Source: an uncultured Clostridia bacterium (GTDB lineage Bacteria > Bacillota > Clostridia > Christensenellales > Borkfalkiaceae). From it: 34,755 bases of DNA. The stretch covers positions 1 through 34,755 of the forward strand of contig CALVWU010000009.1 of assembly GCA_944367955.1 (NCBI GenBank). Direction: 5' to 3'. The translations under genes were made by a program, and so were the position numbers. A model generated the notes under the pieces. The model was not told the origin of the DNA. It ran no database searches and saw nothing but the letters and a program-made list of their open reading frames with translations. This document shows positions 14,218-23,088 of this stretch, piece after piece (positions within the stretch are counted from its first letter, which is position 1; each line of letters starts with the position of its first letter).

Positions 14218-14846
14218 TTAACGTACTTATCCAGTTCCGCGGCGATTGCTGCGAATACCTGTTCGGGCGAACCCGCGCCCCCGTTTACCGTGCAGAGCTT
14301 GCCCTGCGCAGCGTAGTAATCGACAAGCGGAGCCGTCTGCGCCGCATAGGTGTTCAGACGGGCTTCAACCGTTTCGGGATTGTCGTCGTCCCTCCGGTAC
14401 AGCGGCTTGCCGCACTTTGCGCAGGTGGTTGCGCCGTCCAGCGTCGAAACGTGGTAGGTCGCGCCGCAGCTGCACATCCTTCTGCCGCAGATCCTGTCCA
14501 TGAGCAGCGACTTATCCACGTCGATGTTTACGCACAGATCCACTTTGGCAAAGGTATCCAGCTCCTTGGCCTGGAATATGTTGCGGGGGAAGCCGTCGAG
14601 CATGAACCCCGCGCCGAGTTCGCCGTTTAAGAGTCTGTCCTTTACAAGCTCGCAGGTTACCTCGTCGGGAACGAGCTTGCCCGCGTCGATGTAGCTTTTA
14701 GCCACTTTACCGATGGGTGTGCCGCCCTTGATGTTGGCTCTGAATATGTCGCCCGTGGAGATATGCGCAAGGCCGTACCTTTCTTTGATGAACGCGGCCT
14801 GCGTACCCTTGCCCGCACCGGGCGCGCCGAGTAATACGATGTTCAT
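14214..14846 (-). CDS. adk: adenylate kinase with zinc lid
   Basis: The 210-residue kinase interconverts ATP + AMP and 2 ADP. It has the P-loop GAPGAGKGT (7-15), the AMP-binding STGDIFR and DGFPRN segments, and a lid domain carrying cysteines 125, 127, 142 and 145. The first zinc knuckle is Cys-Ser-Cys rather than the common Cys-x2-Cys, one residue shorter than usual; the second is a normal CAKC. RRDDDNPETVEARL and the C-terminal helices are normal. The gap to secY holds a hairpin (14876-14910). Confidence 0.97.
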   Translation of the reverse strand: MNIVLLGAPGAGKGTQAAFIKERYGLAHISTGDIFRANIKGGTPIGKVAKSYIDAGKLVPDEVTCELVKDRLLNGELGAGFMLDGFPRNIFQAKELDTFAKVDLCVNIDVDKSLLMDRICGRRMCSCGATYHVSTLDGATTCAKCGKPLYRRDDDNPETVEARLNTYAAQTAPLVDYYAAQGKLCTVNGGAGSPEQVFAAIAAELDKYVK

Positions 14847-14875
14847 GACTGCTTCCTCCCTTTATTGATTTTTTG

Positions 14876-14910
14876 GCGCGCATATGCCGTTTACCGCAGC
14901 ATATGCGCGC
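14876..14910 (-). repeat. intercistronic hairpin between secY and adk
   Basis: Perfect 11-bp arms GCGCGCATATG at 14876-14886 and its complement at 14900-14910. No U-tract follows in the leftward direction, so readthrough into adk-map is expected; it may set relative mRNA levels. Confidence 0.5.
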
Positions 14911-14929
14911 ACGTTTGTATGATTTTCTA

Positions 14930-16273
14930 TTACTTTAAGAAGCCCTTGTAGTTCTTCATCATCAGCTGCGACTGAAGCTGCTTATCCAGTTCGAGAGCGA
15001 CGGATACGACGATGAGGATACCCGTTGTGGAGAATACCGAGATGAGGTCGGTATTCCAGCTGAGGGCCGAAGCGATTATACCCAGAATGGAGGGTATGAA
15101 CGCAACGAGCGAAAGATATATCGCGCCGAACAGCGTTATGCGGTTGTTTATCCTCTTTAAATAGTCGGCCGTGGGTCTGCCCGGACGGATGCCCTGAATG
15201 AAGCCGCCGTTCTGCTGAATGGTTTTGGACACGTCTTCGGGATTGAACTGCATGGATGCATAGAAGAACGAGAAACCGAAGATGAACAGGCACAGCGTTA
15301 CCATGTAGATGAGCTGGCCGTACCATGCGCCGGAGCCTGAGAACCATTCCGCCACGCCGAGTTCGAAGTCGGAACCGGGCCAGAAGAGGGACGCGAGCAT
15401 GGCGGGCACGGAGATGAATGCGAATGCGAAGATGAGAGGCATTACGCCCGCGCCGGCTATGCGCATGGGGATGACGGACGACTGGCCGCCGTACATCCTT
15501 CTGCCCTTCACCTGTTTGGCATACTGAACGGGGATCTTTCTTTCGGAGAGGTCTACGGCGACGATGGCCGTGAACTCTGCCACGGTGAGAATGATGAAGC
15601 CCGCGATCTCCCAAAGCACTTCGGGAGAACCGGTGAATACGTCGATAAACTTGGCGACGAGCTGGCTGCCGGCCGTGGATATGATGCCGGCGAAGATGAT
15701 GAGCGAAATGCCGTTGGACACGCCGTATTCGGTTATTCTTTCACCCAGCCACATAACGAGCATTGCACCCGCAGTGTATACCACGGTGAGGAATATGCCC
15801 GCTATCCACTGGGCACCCGTCGTGCCTATGCCGGCTTCGCCGAAGAGGTGAAGTTCGATCGCCTCGCCCTGAATGCCGAAGTTTACTATAATGCCGATGG
15901 CCTGCGCAACCGCGAGGGCTATCGTTACATATCTGGTTATCTGAGCTATCTTTTTTCTGCCCTCTTCGCCCTGCTTTGAAAGGCGTTCGAGGTAGGGAAT
16001 GCCTACGCTTAATAACTGGATTATAATGGAGGCATTGATATAGGGGCTGATGCCGAGCGCGAACAGAGTTGCGTTTGCCAGCGAGCCGCCGGTTATCGAC
16101 GACATCAGTTCCAGAAAGGATACGTCGTTTATCTGACTGGCAAAGCTGTCTGCGTTCATGCCCGGAACGGGGATATAGCAGCCCAGACGGAAAATGAGCA
16201 AAATCAGGAGGGTTATCCAGATCTTTTTGCGGATTTCCTTGTTCTTAAAACAATTTTTTATTGTTTCAAACAT
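14930..16273 (-). CDS. secY: protein translocase subunit SecY
   Basis: The 447-residue channel-forming subunit of the Sec translocon has ten membrane helices. Recognisable parts are the N-terminal IWITLLILLIFRLGCYIPVPGMN, the plug and TM2 region with GISPYINASIIIQLL, the cytosolic loop RYVTIALAVAQAIG, KQVKGRRMYGGQSSVIPMRIAGAGVMPLIFA in the C4 loop, and the PEDVSKTIQQNGGFIQGIRPG loop used in SecA binding. Length is normal. It lies between rplO and adk in the usual order. Confidence 0.98.
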   Translation of the reverse strand: MFETIKNCFKNKEIRKKIWITLLILLIFRLGCYIPVPGMNADSFASQINDVSFLELMSSITGGSLANATLFALGISPYINASIIIQLLSVGIPYLERLSKQGEEGRKKIAQITRYVTIALAVAQAIGIIVNFGIQGEAIELHLFGEAGIGTTGAQWIAGIFLTVVYTAGAMLVMWLGERITEYGVSNGISLIIFAGIISTAGSQLVAKFIDVFTGSPEVLWEIAGFIILTVAEFTAIVAVDLSERKIPVQYAKQVKGRRMYGGQSSVIPMRIAGAGVMPLIFAFAFISVPAMLASLFWPGSDFELGVAEWFSGSGAWYGQLIYMVTLCLFIFGFSFFYASMQFNPEDVSKTIQQNGGFIQGIRPGRPTADYLKRINNRITLFGAIYLSLVAFIPSILGIIASALSWNTDLISVFSTTGILIVVSVALELDKQLQSQLMMKNYKGFLK

Positions 16274-16315
16274 TCGGTTGCTCTCCTTCGGCGGGTAATA
16301 CCGCCTGCGTAATGA

Positions 16316-16765
16316 TTACTTTACGATCTCTGCGGTACCGCCCGCCTTTTCGATGGCTTCCTTTGCGGATGCGGAAAAGGCCGAAGCTTTTACGGTGAGG
16401 GCGACCGAGATTTCGCCGCCGCCGAGGACTTTGAGTCCGCCGTTGTTCTTAACGTTCTTTGCGAGCGAATTGGAAACAACGTATTCGTAGTCCACTACCG
16501 TGCCCGCGGGTACGGACGAGAGCTGCGAAAGATTGATGATGAGGTACGACGTTGCCCACTTGTTGTGGAAACCCCTCTTGGGGATCCTTCTGTTGAGGGG
16601 CATCTGGCCGCCTTCGAAGCCGGGGCGAACGCCGCCGCCCGAACGGGCCCACTGGCCCTTGTGACCCTTGCCGGAAGTTTTGCCCTTGCCGGAACCGATG
16701 CCTCTGCCTAATCTCTTGGGAGAAGTCGTTGCGCCCTGTGCGGGCTGTAATGTATCTATTCTCAT
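16316..16765 (-). CDS. rplO: 50S ribosomal protein L15
   Basis: The 149-residue large-subunit assembly protein has the Gly/Lys-rich RNA-binding N terminus (KRLGRGIGSGKGKTSGKGHKGQ, then SGGGVRPGFEGGQMPLNRRIPKRGF) and a globular C-terminal domain ending LTVKASAFSASAKEAIEKAGG. Starts 15 nt after rpmD with GGAGAAG before ATG. Standard position before secY. Confidence 0.98.
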   Translation of the reverse strand: MRIDTLQPAQGATTSPKRLGRGIGSGKGKTSGKGHKGQWARSGGGVRPGFEGGQMPLNRRIPKRGFHNKWATSYLIINLSQLSSVPAGTVVDYEYVVSNSLAKNVKNNGGLKVLGGGEISVALTVKASAFSASAKEAIEKAGGTAEIVK

Positions 16766-16780
16766 GATTTCTTCTCCTTA

Positions 16781-16954
16781 TTAAACCTCTTCTACCTTTA
16801 AAAGATAGGCGACCTTTTTGATCTGACCCATGTTTGCGGGGGTAGATTCGAGGGTTTTTGTGGAACGGATCTTTTTAAGCCCGAGCGCGGCCACGGTGGC
16901 CTTTACGCTCTTGGTTTCGTTGGAGGGGCTCTTTATCAATGTTATCTTTACCAT
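16781..16954 (-). CDS. rpmD: 50S ribosomal protein L30
   Basis: The 57-residue L30 reads MVKITLIKSPSNETKSVKAT, then VAALGLKKIRSTKTLESTPA, then NMGQIKKVAYLLKVEEV. The start at 16954 follows GGAGGAC. Both the small-domain fold pattern (KITLxKS, TVAALGLKK, GMIxKVxxLxxVEE-like end) and the position between rpsE and rplO are those of L30. Confidence 0.97.
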   Translation of the reverse strand: MVKITLIKSPSNETKSVKATVAALGLKKIRSTKTLESTPANMGQIKKVAYLLKVEEV

Positions 16955-16967
16955 GATGTCCTCCTTC

Positions 16968-17507
16968 TCAGCCCAATATTTCCTCTACGGATTTGCCGCG
17001 AGCCGAAGCGATGTCTTCGGGCGATTTGAGAGCGGCAAGACCCGCAACGGCGGCCTTTACGCAGTTGATGGGGTTGTTGGTGCCGTGCGACTTGGTGCGG
17101 ATGTCCTTTACGCCTGCCGCTTCCATAACGGCACGGACGGGGCCGCCCGCGATAACGCCGGTACCTTGTGCGGCGGGCATCATCAATACCGCGCCCCTGC
17201 CGTATATGCCCTTTACCGTGTGGGGAATGGACGTATCTTTGAGGTTGCACTTTATGAGGTTGCGCTTTGCCATTGCGGTGGCCTTTTCGATAGCTTCGGG
17301 CACTTCCTTGCTCTTGCCCATGCCGTAACCTACCGAGCCCTTGCCGTCGCCCACTACAACGAGTGCGGCGAAGCGCATGTTGCGGCCGCCTTTAACGGTT
17401 TTGCTTACTCTGTTTACCTGAATGAGCTTTTTGATGAAGCCGTCGTCTTCATCTCTCCTTCTGGGTCTTGAATCTCTTCTCTGGGTTCTTTCTTTCTTTT
17501 CTTCCAT
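16968..17507 (-). CDS. rpsE: 30S ribosomal protein S5
   Basis: The 179-residue S5 acts in decoding fidelity and mRNA unwinding. A charged N-terminal tail (1-25, Arg/Glu-rich) precedes the dsRBD-like domain ([42 protein letters not shown]) and the C-terminal S5 fold with [18 protein letters not shown]. Starts after AGGAGCAGGGC. Canonical place between rplR and rpmD. Confidence 0.98.
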   Translation of the reverse strand: MEEKKERTQRRDSRPRRRDEDDGFIKKLIQVNRVSKTVKGGRNMRFAALVVVGDGKGSVGYGMGKSKEVPEAIEKATAMAKRNLIKCNLKDTSIPHTVKGIYGRGAVLMMPAAQGTGVIAGGPVRAVMEAAGVKDIRTKSHGTNNPINCVKAAVAGLAALKSPEDIASARGKSVEEILG

Positions 17508-17518
17508 AGCCCTGCTCC

Positions 17519-17887
17519 TTAGAAATTAAGTCCGGCTTCCCTTGCGCCGTCGGCCAATGCCTGTACGCGGCCCGTATAGAGATAGCCGCCCCTGTCGAAC
17601 ACGACCTGCTTGATGCCCGCGGCCAGCGCGCGCTCGGCAACGACCTTGCCCACGGTTTTGGCCGCGTCGGTCTTGGTCATGTCCTTGATCTGAGCCTTAA
17701 CGTCCTTTTCCATCGTGGAAGCGGAGCATAAGGTTACGCCCTTAATGTCGTCTATTACCTGAACGTAGATATGGTTGAGGCTGCGGTAGACGCTCATTCT
17801 GGGGGTTTCCGCCGTGCCGGAGAGCTTTTTGCGCACTCTTACGTGGCGGCGGAGTCTTTCCGCATTCTTGTTGATTTTTTTAATCAT
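17519..17887 (-). CDS. rplR: 50S ribosomal protein L18
   Basis: The 122-residue 5S rRNA-binding protein has [45 protein letters not shown] and the C-terminal [28 protein letters not shown]. The start at 17887 (MIKKINKN) is chosen over an upstream frame start at 17929 because AAAAGGAGAC lies directly before it. The spacer to rplF is 170 nt, longer than normal. Confidence 0.98.
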   Translation of the reverse strand: MIKKINKNAERLRRHVRVRKKLSGTAETPRMSVYRSLNHIYVQVIDDIKGVTLCSASTMEKDVKAQIKDMTKTDAAKTVGKVVAERALAAGIKQVVFDRGGYLYTGRVQALADGAREAGLNF

Positions 17888-18057
17888 GATGTCTCCTTTT
17901 AAAATATATAAAAATATATTCAAGAGCAAGCCCGACCCCGCCGCGCGACGCGGCGAATGCGGCCCGGATTTTTCGCGGATTGGGCTGCCGCGGGAGGAGT
18001 CCCGCGTTTAAGCCGCAGCATTAAGCTGCATACCCGCAATTACTTGCATGCCCTTTA
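17888..18057 (-). other. long spacer between rplF and rplR
   Basis: 170 nt containing several small hairpins on the transcript (GCAGC-ttaat-GCTGC; GCGGGA-ctcc-TCCCGC; GCCGCG-tcg-CGCGGC) and an A/T-rich end (17888-17920) before the rplR ribosome binding site. No terminator U-tract and no gene. Confidence 0.5.
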
Positions 18058-18606
18058 TTACTTTTTGCCCTTGCCGCCCGTTTTGCCTTCCTTGCGCTCG
18101 ATAACTTCGTCGCTGTAAGCGATGCCGTATCCGTGGTAAGGTTCGGGAACGCGGATGCCCCTGATGTTGGCGGCCGTCTGGCCGACGAGGGTCTTGTCGA
18201 TGCCCGTAACGGTGATTTCGTTCGCGCTGGGGCAGGCGAGGGTCACGCCTGCGGGCTCGGCAAATTCAACGGGGTGAGAAAAACCTACGTTGAGAACGAG
18301 CTTGTTGCCCTGTTTGGCAACCTTCCAGCCGACGCCGTTTACTTTTAAGGACTTGGTGTAGCCCTGGGTTACGCCCACCACCATGTTGTGGAGAAGCGCG
18401 CGGTACAGGCCGTGCTTGGGTTCGAGTTCCTTTGTATCAACCTTTTTTATAACGTGCGCAACGCCGCCTTCGACCTTGATGTCGATGTCGCCCGCCACCT
18501 GCTGGGTCAAAGTGCCCTTTGAACCCTTTACGGTGAGCAGACCGTTTTCGAACGTTACGGTTACGCCTGCGGGAAGATGTACGGGTAATTTACCTATTCT
18601 TGACAT
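18058..18606 (-). CDS. rplF: 50S ribosomal protein L6
   Basis: The 182-residue L6 is two tandem related domains near the factor-binding site of the large subunit. MSRIGKLPVHLPAGVTV and GSKGTLTQ start domain 1; domain 2 carries the RNA-binding signature VRVPEPYHGYGIAYSDEVIERKEGKTGGK. Starts 19 nt after rpsH. Canonical. Confidence 0.98.
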   Translation of the reverse strand: MSRIGKLPVHLPAGVTVTFENGLLTVKGSKGTLTQQVAGDIDIKVEGGVAHVIKKVDTKELEPKHGLYRALLHNMVVGVTQGYTKSLKVNGVGWKVAKQGNKLVLNVGFSHPVEFAEPAGVTLACPSANEITVTGIDKTLVGQTAANIRGIRVPEPYHGYGIAYSDEVIERKEGKTGGKGKK

Positions 18607-18625
18607 AACTTTAAATTACCTCCTC

Positions 18626-19018
18626 TTACCAGATGTAGCACAGCACTTCGCCGCCGACGTTTGCGGCCTTTGCCTGCTTATCCGTCATTACGCCCTTGTT
18701 GGTGGAAAGAATGGCCACGCCGAGTCCGTCCATTACCTTGGGCATGCTTTCAACATTCGCATAGGTGCGGAGGCCGGGCTTGGATATCCTTTGAAGGCCG
18801 TTGATAACGGGCTGCCTTTTGCCTGCGTATTTGAGAGTGATTACGAGTTTGCCCGAAAGACCGTCTTCAACGAATTTTACGTCGGACACATAGCCTTCGG
18901 CAAGCATTATTTCCGCGATGGCCTTTTTCATTTTGGAAGAAGGCACTTCGACGGTTTCTTTGTTTACCATGAGCGCGTTTCTGATGCGCGTGAGCATATC
19001 TGCGATGGGATCTGTCAT
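18626..19018 (-). CDS. rpsH: 30S ribosomal protein S8
   Basis: The 130-residue S8 binds the central domain of 16S rRNA; in other bacteria it represses the spc operon. It begins [15 protein letters not shown] and ends with the signature [29 protein letters not shown]. Starts 20 nt after rpsN, with AAGGAGG. Confidence 0.98.
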   Translation of the reverse strand: MTDPIADMLTRIRNALMVNKETVEVPSSKMKKAIAEIMLAEGYVSDVKFVEDGLSGKLVITLKYAGKRQPVINGLQRISKPGLRTYANVESMPKVMDGLGVAILSTNKGVMTDKQAKAANVGGEVLCYIW

Positions 19019-19038
19019 CTTTTTAACCTCCTTCCTTA

Positions 19039-19224
19039 TTACCAGCTCGACTTTTTAACGCCGGGGATTTCGCCCTTATAAGCAAGGTTTCTGAAACAGA
19101 TACGGCATACTCCGTACTTGCGGAGCACTGCATGAGGTCTGCCGCAGATAGAGCATCTGGTGTATGCCCTCGTGGAGTACTTTGCAGGTCTTTGCTGCTT
19201 GTTTATCATTGACTTCTTTGCCAT
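19039..19224 (-). CDS. rpsN: 30S ribosomal protein S14, type Z (zinc)
   Basis: The 61-residue short S14 has Cys24, Cys27, Cys40 and Cys43 as a zinc ribbon ([28 protein letters not shown]) and a basic C-terminal end [10 protein letters not shown]. The type-Z length and cysteines are typical of Firmicutes. It lies between rplE and rpsH. Confidence 0.98.
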   Translation of the reverse strand: MAKKSMINKQQRPAKYSTRAYTRCSICGRPHAVLRKYGVCRICFRNLAYKGEIPGVKKSSW

Positions 19225-19238
19225 ATTATTTGTTCTCC

Positions 19239-19796
19239 TTACTTCTTGAAGGGCATACCCATTGCCCTTAAAAGTTCTCTTGCTTCTTCATCGGTCTTGG
19301 CCGTGGTAACAAAACATATATCCATGCCGCGGATCTTTTCGACCTGATCGTACTGGATTTCGGGGAAGATGAGCTGTTCCTTTATGCCCATGTTGTAGTT
19401 GCCCTTGCCGTCGAAGCTGTCGGCGGGTACGCCGCGGAAGTCGCGGACGCGGGGCAGCGCGATGGATACGAATTTATCATAGAATTCATACATCATCTTG
19501 CCGCGCAGCGTAACCTTTATGCCTACCGACATGCCCTCGCGCACCTTGAAGTTCGCAACCGACTTTTTGGCCTTTGTGAGTATGGGCTGCTGGCCGGTTA
19601 TCTGCTTGATTTCGTTTACAGCGAGCTGGATGGACTTTGCGTTGTCCTTTATGTCGCCGAGGCCCGAACTGATTACGATTTTTACAAGCTTGGGCACTTC
19701 CATGGGGTTCTTGTAGCCGAACTTTTTAACGAGGGCGGGTACGACCTCTTCGGCGTACTGCTTTGCCACTCTGCTGTTATATACTTTTTCTGCCAT
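19239..19796 (-). CDS. rplE: 50S ribosomal protein L5
   Basis: The 185-residue protein binds 5S rRNA and contacts the P-site tRNA. Signature segments are [53 protein letters not shown] and the DIMGMDI-like [22 protein letters not shown] near the end. Starts after GGAGGAT. Canonical. Confidence 0.98.
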   Translation of the reverse strand: MAEKVYNSRVAKQYAEEVVPALVKKFGYKNPMEVPKLVKIVISSGLGDIKDNAKSIQLAVNEIKQITGQQPILTKAKKSVANFKVREGMSVGIKVTLRGKMMYEFYDKFVSIALPRVRDFRGVPADSFDGKGNYNMGIKEQLIFPEIQYDQVEKIRGMDICFVTTAKTDEEARELLRAMGMPFKK

Positions 19797-19816
19797 ATTC
19801 TAATGCCATCCTCCTG

Positions 19817-20236
19817 TTATTCGGCCGAGCCTTCGGCTTCCTCCGTCTTCTTGGCGGCGCGCTTGCGGGTGCGCTTTTTGGGAGCTTCCTTTTCGGCTGC
19901 CTTCGCGCTCTTCTTGCCGGCGTACGCCTTGTCGAGCACTGCGCCGCACTTGGGGCATACTCTTACCTTTTTGCCGCCTTCGACGCTGTGTTTTACTCTT
20001 ACGGGTTTCTTGCAGGCGTCGCACACCACCATTACGTTGGATACGTCGATCGCGCCGGGCTGTTCGTTGATTTTGGAAACTTCGTTTGCGCGGCGGGCCT
20101 TTTGAGCCTTGTGCTGAATGTTTACGCCTTCGACTACCACCTTGCCGTTCTTGGGAGATGTGGCAATTACTCTGCCCTGCTTGCCCGCGTCCTTTCCGGT
20201 GATAACCAAAACATTATCGTTCAATTTTACGTTCAT
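19817..20236 (-). CDS. rplX: 50S ribosomal protein L24, with long C-terminal tail
   Basis: The 139-residue L24 initiates 50S assembly. The KOW barrel is at 1-60 (NDNVLVITGKDAGKQGRVI, GVNIQHKAQKARR). A zinc ribbon follows with Cys72, Cys75, Cys94 and Cys97, as in Firmicutes L24. After about residue 104 comes a 35-residue tail of Lys, Ala, Arg and Glu that typical L24 (about 100-105 residues) lacks; it looks disordered. Confidence 0.97.
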   Translation of the reverse strand: MNVKLNDNVLVITGKDAGKQGRVIATSPKNGKVVVEGVNIQHKAQKARRANEVSKINEQPGAIDVSNVMVVCDACKKPVRVKHSVEGGKKVRVCPKCGAVLDKAYAGKKSAKAAEKEAPKKRTRKRAAKKTEEAEGSAE

Positions 20237-20252
20237 AGCTATTCTCCTTTAA

Positions 20253-20621
20253 TTAAAGAACCTCGGGAGCGAGGGAAATTATCTTCATATAGTTCTTTTC
20301 GCGCAGTTCCCTTGCGATCGGGCCGAAGATACGCGTGCCGCGGGGCTCCTGGTTGGAACCGATGATTACGGCCGCGTTGTCGTCGAAACGGATATATGTG
20401 CCGTCGTTGCGCTGAATGCCTTTGGTGGTTCTTACTATTACGGCCTTTACCACGTCGCCCTTTTTGACCGCGCCGCCGGGGGTTGCGGTTTTTACCGAGC
20501 AGACGATGACGTCGCCGATGTTGCCCGTCTTTCTGAACGAGCCGCCGAGAACCTTTATGCACATAAGCTCTTTCGCGCCGCTGTTGTCTGCGGCTTTGAG
20601 CCTTGTCTGAGGTTGTATCAT
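20253..20621 (-). CDS. rplN: 50S ribosomal protein L14
   Basis: The 122-residue L14 lies at the subunit interface. It starts [28 protein letters not shown] and contains the family signature with [20 protein letters not shown]. Length is standard. AAAAGGAGA precedes the ATG. The upstream gap to rpsQ is 208 nt, which is abnormally long for this pair. Confidence 0.98.
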   Translation of the reverse strand: MIQPQTRLKAADNSGAKELMCIKVLGGSFRKTGNIGDVIVCSVKTATPGGAVKKGDVVKAVIVRTTKGIQRNDGTYIRFDDNAAVIIGSNQEPRGTRIFGPIARELREKNYMKIISLAPEVL

Positions 20622-20829
20622 ATAAATCTCCTTTTATGTCACTTACAACTCTTTTTTGACATTGACCTGCATATATGCCGCGTTCAATGCCGTTTTGTTA
20701 TGCGGTATAGGGATGCGCCCCGCCGCCCTGCGGCCGATTACCCTGTACGCGCGGACCGAAAAATAAATTGGGGAGTTCATTCCGCGCATACGGCATAATT
20801 CGGGCACATCCTTGCCGGTGAAAACGCAA
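20622..20829 (-). other. long spacer between rpsQ and rplN
   Basis: 208 nt with no gene. On the transcript the end carries ATGTCA...TGACAT pairing around the segment AAAAAAGAGTTGTAAG just ahead of the rplN ribosome binding site, and GC-rich stretches occur mid-way. No terminator or clear promoter. Confidence 0.5.
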
Positions 20830-21087
20830 TTATTTAGCCTTTTCGATTATTTCGGCAACTCTCCAGTTCTTATCCTTGGAGAGCTTGCGGGTTTCGACTA
20901 TTCTAACCTTGTCGCCCACGCCGCAGGCGTTTTCTTCGTCGTGCGCCTTGAACTTGGTCGTTCTGGTTATAGTCTTTTTATAGAGGGGATGTTTGCTCTT
21001 TTCGGTGATGGCTACGACTACGGTTTTATCCATCTTGTCGGATACCACCAGGCCTACTCTTTCCTTTCTGAGTGTAGTTCTTTCCAT
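20830..21087 (-). CDS. rpsQ: 30S ribosomal protein S17
   Basis: The 85-residue OB-fold primary 16S-binding protein has [47 protein letters not shown] and [21 protein letters not shown], matching the S17 family throughout. Starts 11 nt after rpmC. Confidence 0.98.
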   Translation of the reverse strand: MERTTLRKERVGLVVSDKMDKTVVVAITEKSKHPLYKKTITRTTKFKAHDEENACGVGDKVRIVETRKLSKDKNWRVAEIIEKAK

Positions 21088-21098
21088 TGCTTAACTCC

Positions 21099-21293
21099 TT
21101 AACCCTTTAACTGCCTTGCGCGGATAACGGTGTTTACCCTTGCGATGTCCTTTTTTACGAGGTTGATGCGCGCGGGGTTATCGAGCTGGCCGCCCGCATG
21201 GCGGAAACGCAAATTGAAAAGCTCGGTCTTTAATTCGTCGAGCCTCGTTTCAAGCTCTGCGTCGGTAAGATTGATAAGTTCCTTAGCCTTCAT
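21099..21293 (-). CDS. rpmC: 50S ribosomal protein L29
   Basis: The 64-residue two-helix protein lies near the exit tunnel, at the trigger factor/SRP docking site. It begins [44 protein letters not shown] choose the ATG at 21293 over the GTG at 21302: it matches the usual L29 start, and a GGCGGTG ribosome binding site lies six bases upstream. It overlaps the end of rplP by 11 nt. Confidence 0.97.
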   Translation of the reverse strand: MKAKELINLTDAELETRLDELKTELFNLRFRHAGGQLDNPARINLVKKDIARVNTVIRARQLKG

Positions 21294-21714
21294 TCGATTC
21301 ACCGCCTTCTTCTTTCTTTATGAACTTGCACTTTACGGGCAGCTTGTGCGCGGCAAGGCGCATTGCCTCGCGAGCGACGTCTTCGGATACGCCCGCCATT
21401 TCAAACATTACTCTGTCGGGCTTTACGATGGCTACCCAGTATTCGACCGCGCCCTTGCCCGAACCCATACGGCTTTCGGCAGGGTGTTTGGTTATGGGCT
21501 TGTGGGGGAATATATCTATCCACACCTGGCCGCCGCGCTTGATGAACCTGGTCATTGCGATACGGGCCGCTTCTATCTGGTTGGAAGTGATCCTGCCGCC
21601 CTCTTCGGCTACGAGGCCGTACTCGCCATAGGCAATTTTGTTGCCCTTTTGAGCCCTGCCGCGTATTCTGCCGCGGTGCTGCATTCTTCTTTTAACTCTC
21701 TTGGGTATTAACAT
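21283..21714 (-). CDS. rplP: 50S ribosomal protein L16
   Basis: The 143-residue L16 is needed for 50S assembly and A-site tRNA positioning. It begins [19 protein letters not shown], and has the family signature [21 protein letters not shown] short acidic tail EEGGESNEG overlaps rpmC. Starts 1 nt after rpsC, implying coupling. Confidence 0.98.
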   Translation of the reverse strand: MLIPKRVKRRMQHRGRIRGRAQKGNKIAYGEYGLVAEEGGRITSNQIEAARIAMTRFIKRGGQVWIDIFPHKPITKHPAESRMGSGKGAVEYWVAIVKPDRVMFEMAGVSEDVAREAMRLAAHKLPVKCKFIKKEEGGESNEG

Positions 21715-21715
21715 A

Positions 21716-22387
21716 TTAGTCTTCGCCTCCGTCCGAAATTATCAGCTTTTTGGCACCCGTAAGCACTTCGCCCTTGTATACCCAGCACTTAACGCCGAGC
21801 ACGCCGAAAGTGGTGTGAGCTTCTGCAAAGCCGTAATCTATGTCAGCCCTTATCGTTTGAAGGGGAATTGAGCCATCGTGATAGCTTTCGCTGCCGGCGA
21901 TCTCCCTGCCGTCCAAACGGCCGCTTACGGTTATTTTTACACCCTTTACGCCCGACTTGGACACTTTGGAAAGCTGCTGCTTTATGGCCCTTCTGTACGA
22001 TACGCGCTTTTCGAGCTGCGAGGCCACCGCTTCGGCCACCAGCTGTGCGTCCTGATCGATCTTGTCGATCTTTTTAACGTTGATTATGATGCCCTTGCCG
22101 CCCGAAAGCTTGGCAAGATCCTTTTTGATGACCTCGATTTCCGAGCCGGCCTTGCCGATGAGCACGCCGGGACGACCCGTGTAGATGGTCACTTCTATTT
22201 TGTTGGCCGCTCTTACGATGAATATCTTGGAGATGGCGGCTTCGTAATACTTCTTTTTAAGGAAGCTGCGGATAACGTTATCTTCCTTGAGCTGCTTGCC
22301 GAAATCTTTCTTTTCGGCGTACCACTGAGTGCTCCAGGGGGCGATAACGCCTACTCTTAAACCGTGAGGATTAACTTTTTGTCCCAT
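21716..22387 (-). CDS. rpsC: 30S ribosomal protein S3
   Basis: The 223-residue S3 lies at the mRNA entry channel. The N-terminal KH domain has the [21 protein letters not shown] loop and the C-terminal S3 domain has [21 protein letters not shown] and [19 protein letters not shown]. Length normal. GGAGACA before ATG, between rplV and rplP. Confidence 0.98.
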   Translation of the reverse strand: MGQKVNPHGLRVGVIAPWSTQWYAEKKDFGKQLKEDNVIRSFLKKKYYEAAISKIFIVRAANKIEVTIYTGRPGVLIGKAGSEIEVIKKDLAKLSGGKGIIINVKKIDKIDQDAQLVAEAVASQLEKRVSYRRAIKQQLSKVSKSGVKGVKITVSGRLDGREIAGSESYHDGSIPLQTIRADIDYGFAEAHTTFGVLGVKCWVYKGEVLTGAKKLIISDGGED

Positions 22388-22400
22388 TTGCTTGTCTCCT

Positions 22401-22790
22401 TTAAATTTCCTTAGCGTCGAGTATTACGGTGATGTGACTGGTTCTTTTTAAGATGGCGTGGCCGCGGCCCTTGGATACGGGCTGCATTCTTTTAAGATGA
22501 GGCCCGCCGTTTGCAAACGTTTCGGCAACGTACAGATCGCTTCTGTCCATGCCGAAGTTGTGTTCGGCGTTTGCCGCCGCGCTTAAAAGCACCTTTTTAA
22601 CTTCATCGCTGCCGCCCTTGTTGCAATATGTCAGTATTGCGGCGGCGTCTTCGACGCTCTTGCCCCTGATGAGGGCGAGCACGGTTCTTACCTTGTAGGG
22701 GGAAATTCTTATATACTTTGCCGTTGCGTAAGGACGCTTATCCTTAGTTGCGGCAATCTTTTCGGTCTTTTTCTTCATGTTGCTTGCCAT
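22401..22790 (-). CDS. rplV: 50S ribosomal protein L22
   Basis: The 129-residue L22 lines the exit tunnel. Core segments are YIRISPYKVRTVLALIRGKSVEDAAAIL and the beta-hairpin LKRMQPVSKGRGHAILKRTSHITVIL. An extra Lys-rich N terminus (about 1-18, MASNMKKKTEKIAATKDKR) makes it slightly longer than the usual 110-115 residues; Met5 is a possible alternative start. Confidence 0.97.
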   Translation of the reverse strand: MASNMKKKTEKIAATKDKRPYATAKYIRISPYKVRTVLALIRGKSVEDAAAILTYCNKGGSDEVKKVLLSAAANAEHNFGMDRSDLYVAETFANGGPHLKRMQPVSKGRGHAILKRTSHITVILDAKEI

Positions 22791-22802
22791 AACTTAATCT
22801 CC

Positions 22803-23075
22803 TTACTTCTTAACGGTCTTTGCCGCATGGCCTTTGAATGTTCTGGTGGGAGCAAACTCGCCGAGCTTGCAGCCTACCATATCTTCGGTCACATACACGG
22901 GAACGTGCTTGCGGCCGTCGTATACGGCTATCGTATGACCAACCATCTGGGGGAATATAGTCGTTGCGCGCGACCAGGTTTTAACTACCTTTTTTTCGCC
23001 CGATGCGTTCATGGCTTCTATTCTGGACATAAGCCTTTCTTCGTAGTAAGGCCCTTTTTTAACGCTTCTTGACAT
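22803..23075 (-). CDS. rpsS: 30S ribosomal protein S19
   Basis: The 90-residue S19 in the 30S head forms a complex with S13. It reads [19 protein letters not shown], then [29 protein letters not shown] and [16 protein letters not shown], all canonical. Starts after GGAGGAT, 13 nt after rplB. Confidence 0.98.
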   Translation of the reverse strand: MSRSVKKGPYYEERLMSRIEAMNASGEKKVVKTWSRATTIFPQMVGHTIAVYDGRKHVPVYVTEDMVGCKLGEFAPTRTFKGHAAKTVKK

Positions 23076-23088
23076 TTTCTATCCTCCG

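Noticed and set aside
13207..14316. Long rightward frame of 369 codons
   Set aside because: It is the antisense shadow of map and its neighbours. The composition (Tyr, His, Ala rich) is typical of reverse-strand frames in GC-rich coding DNA, and map is intact on the other strand.
17888..17929. Upstream start for rplR giving a longer N terminus ([10 protein letters not shown]...)
   Set aside because: The extra residues are encoded by the A/T leader and by the ribosome binding site of the ATG at 17887.
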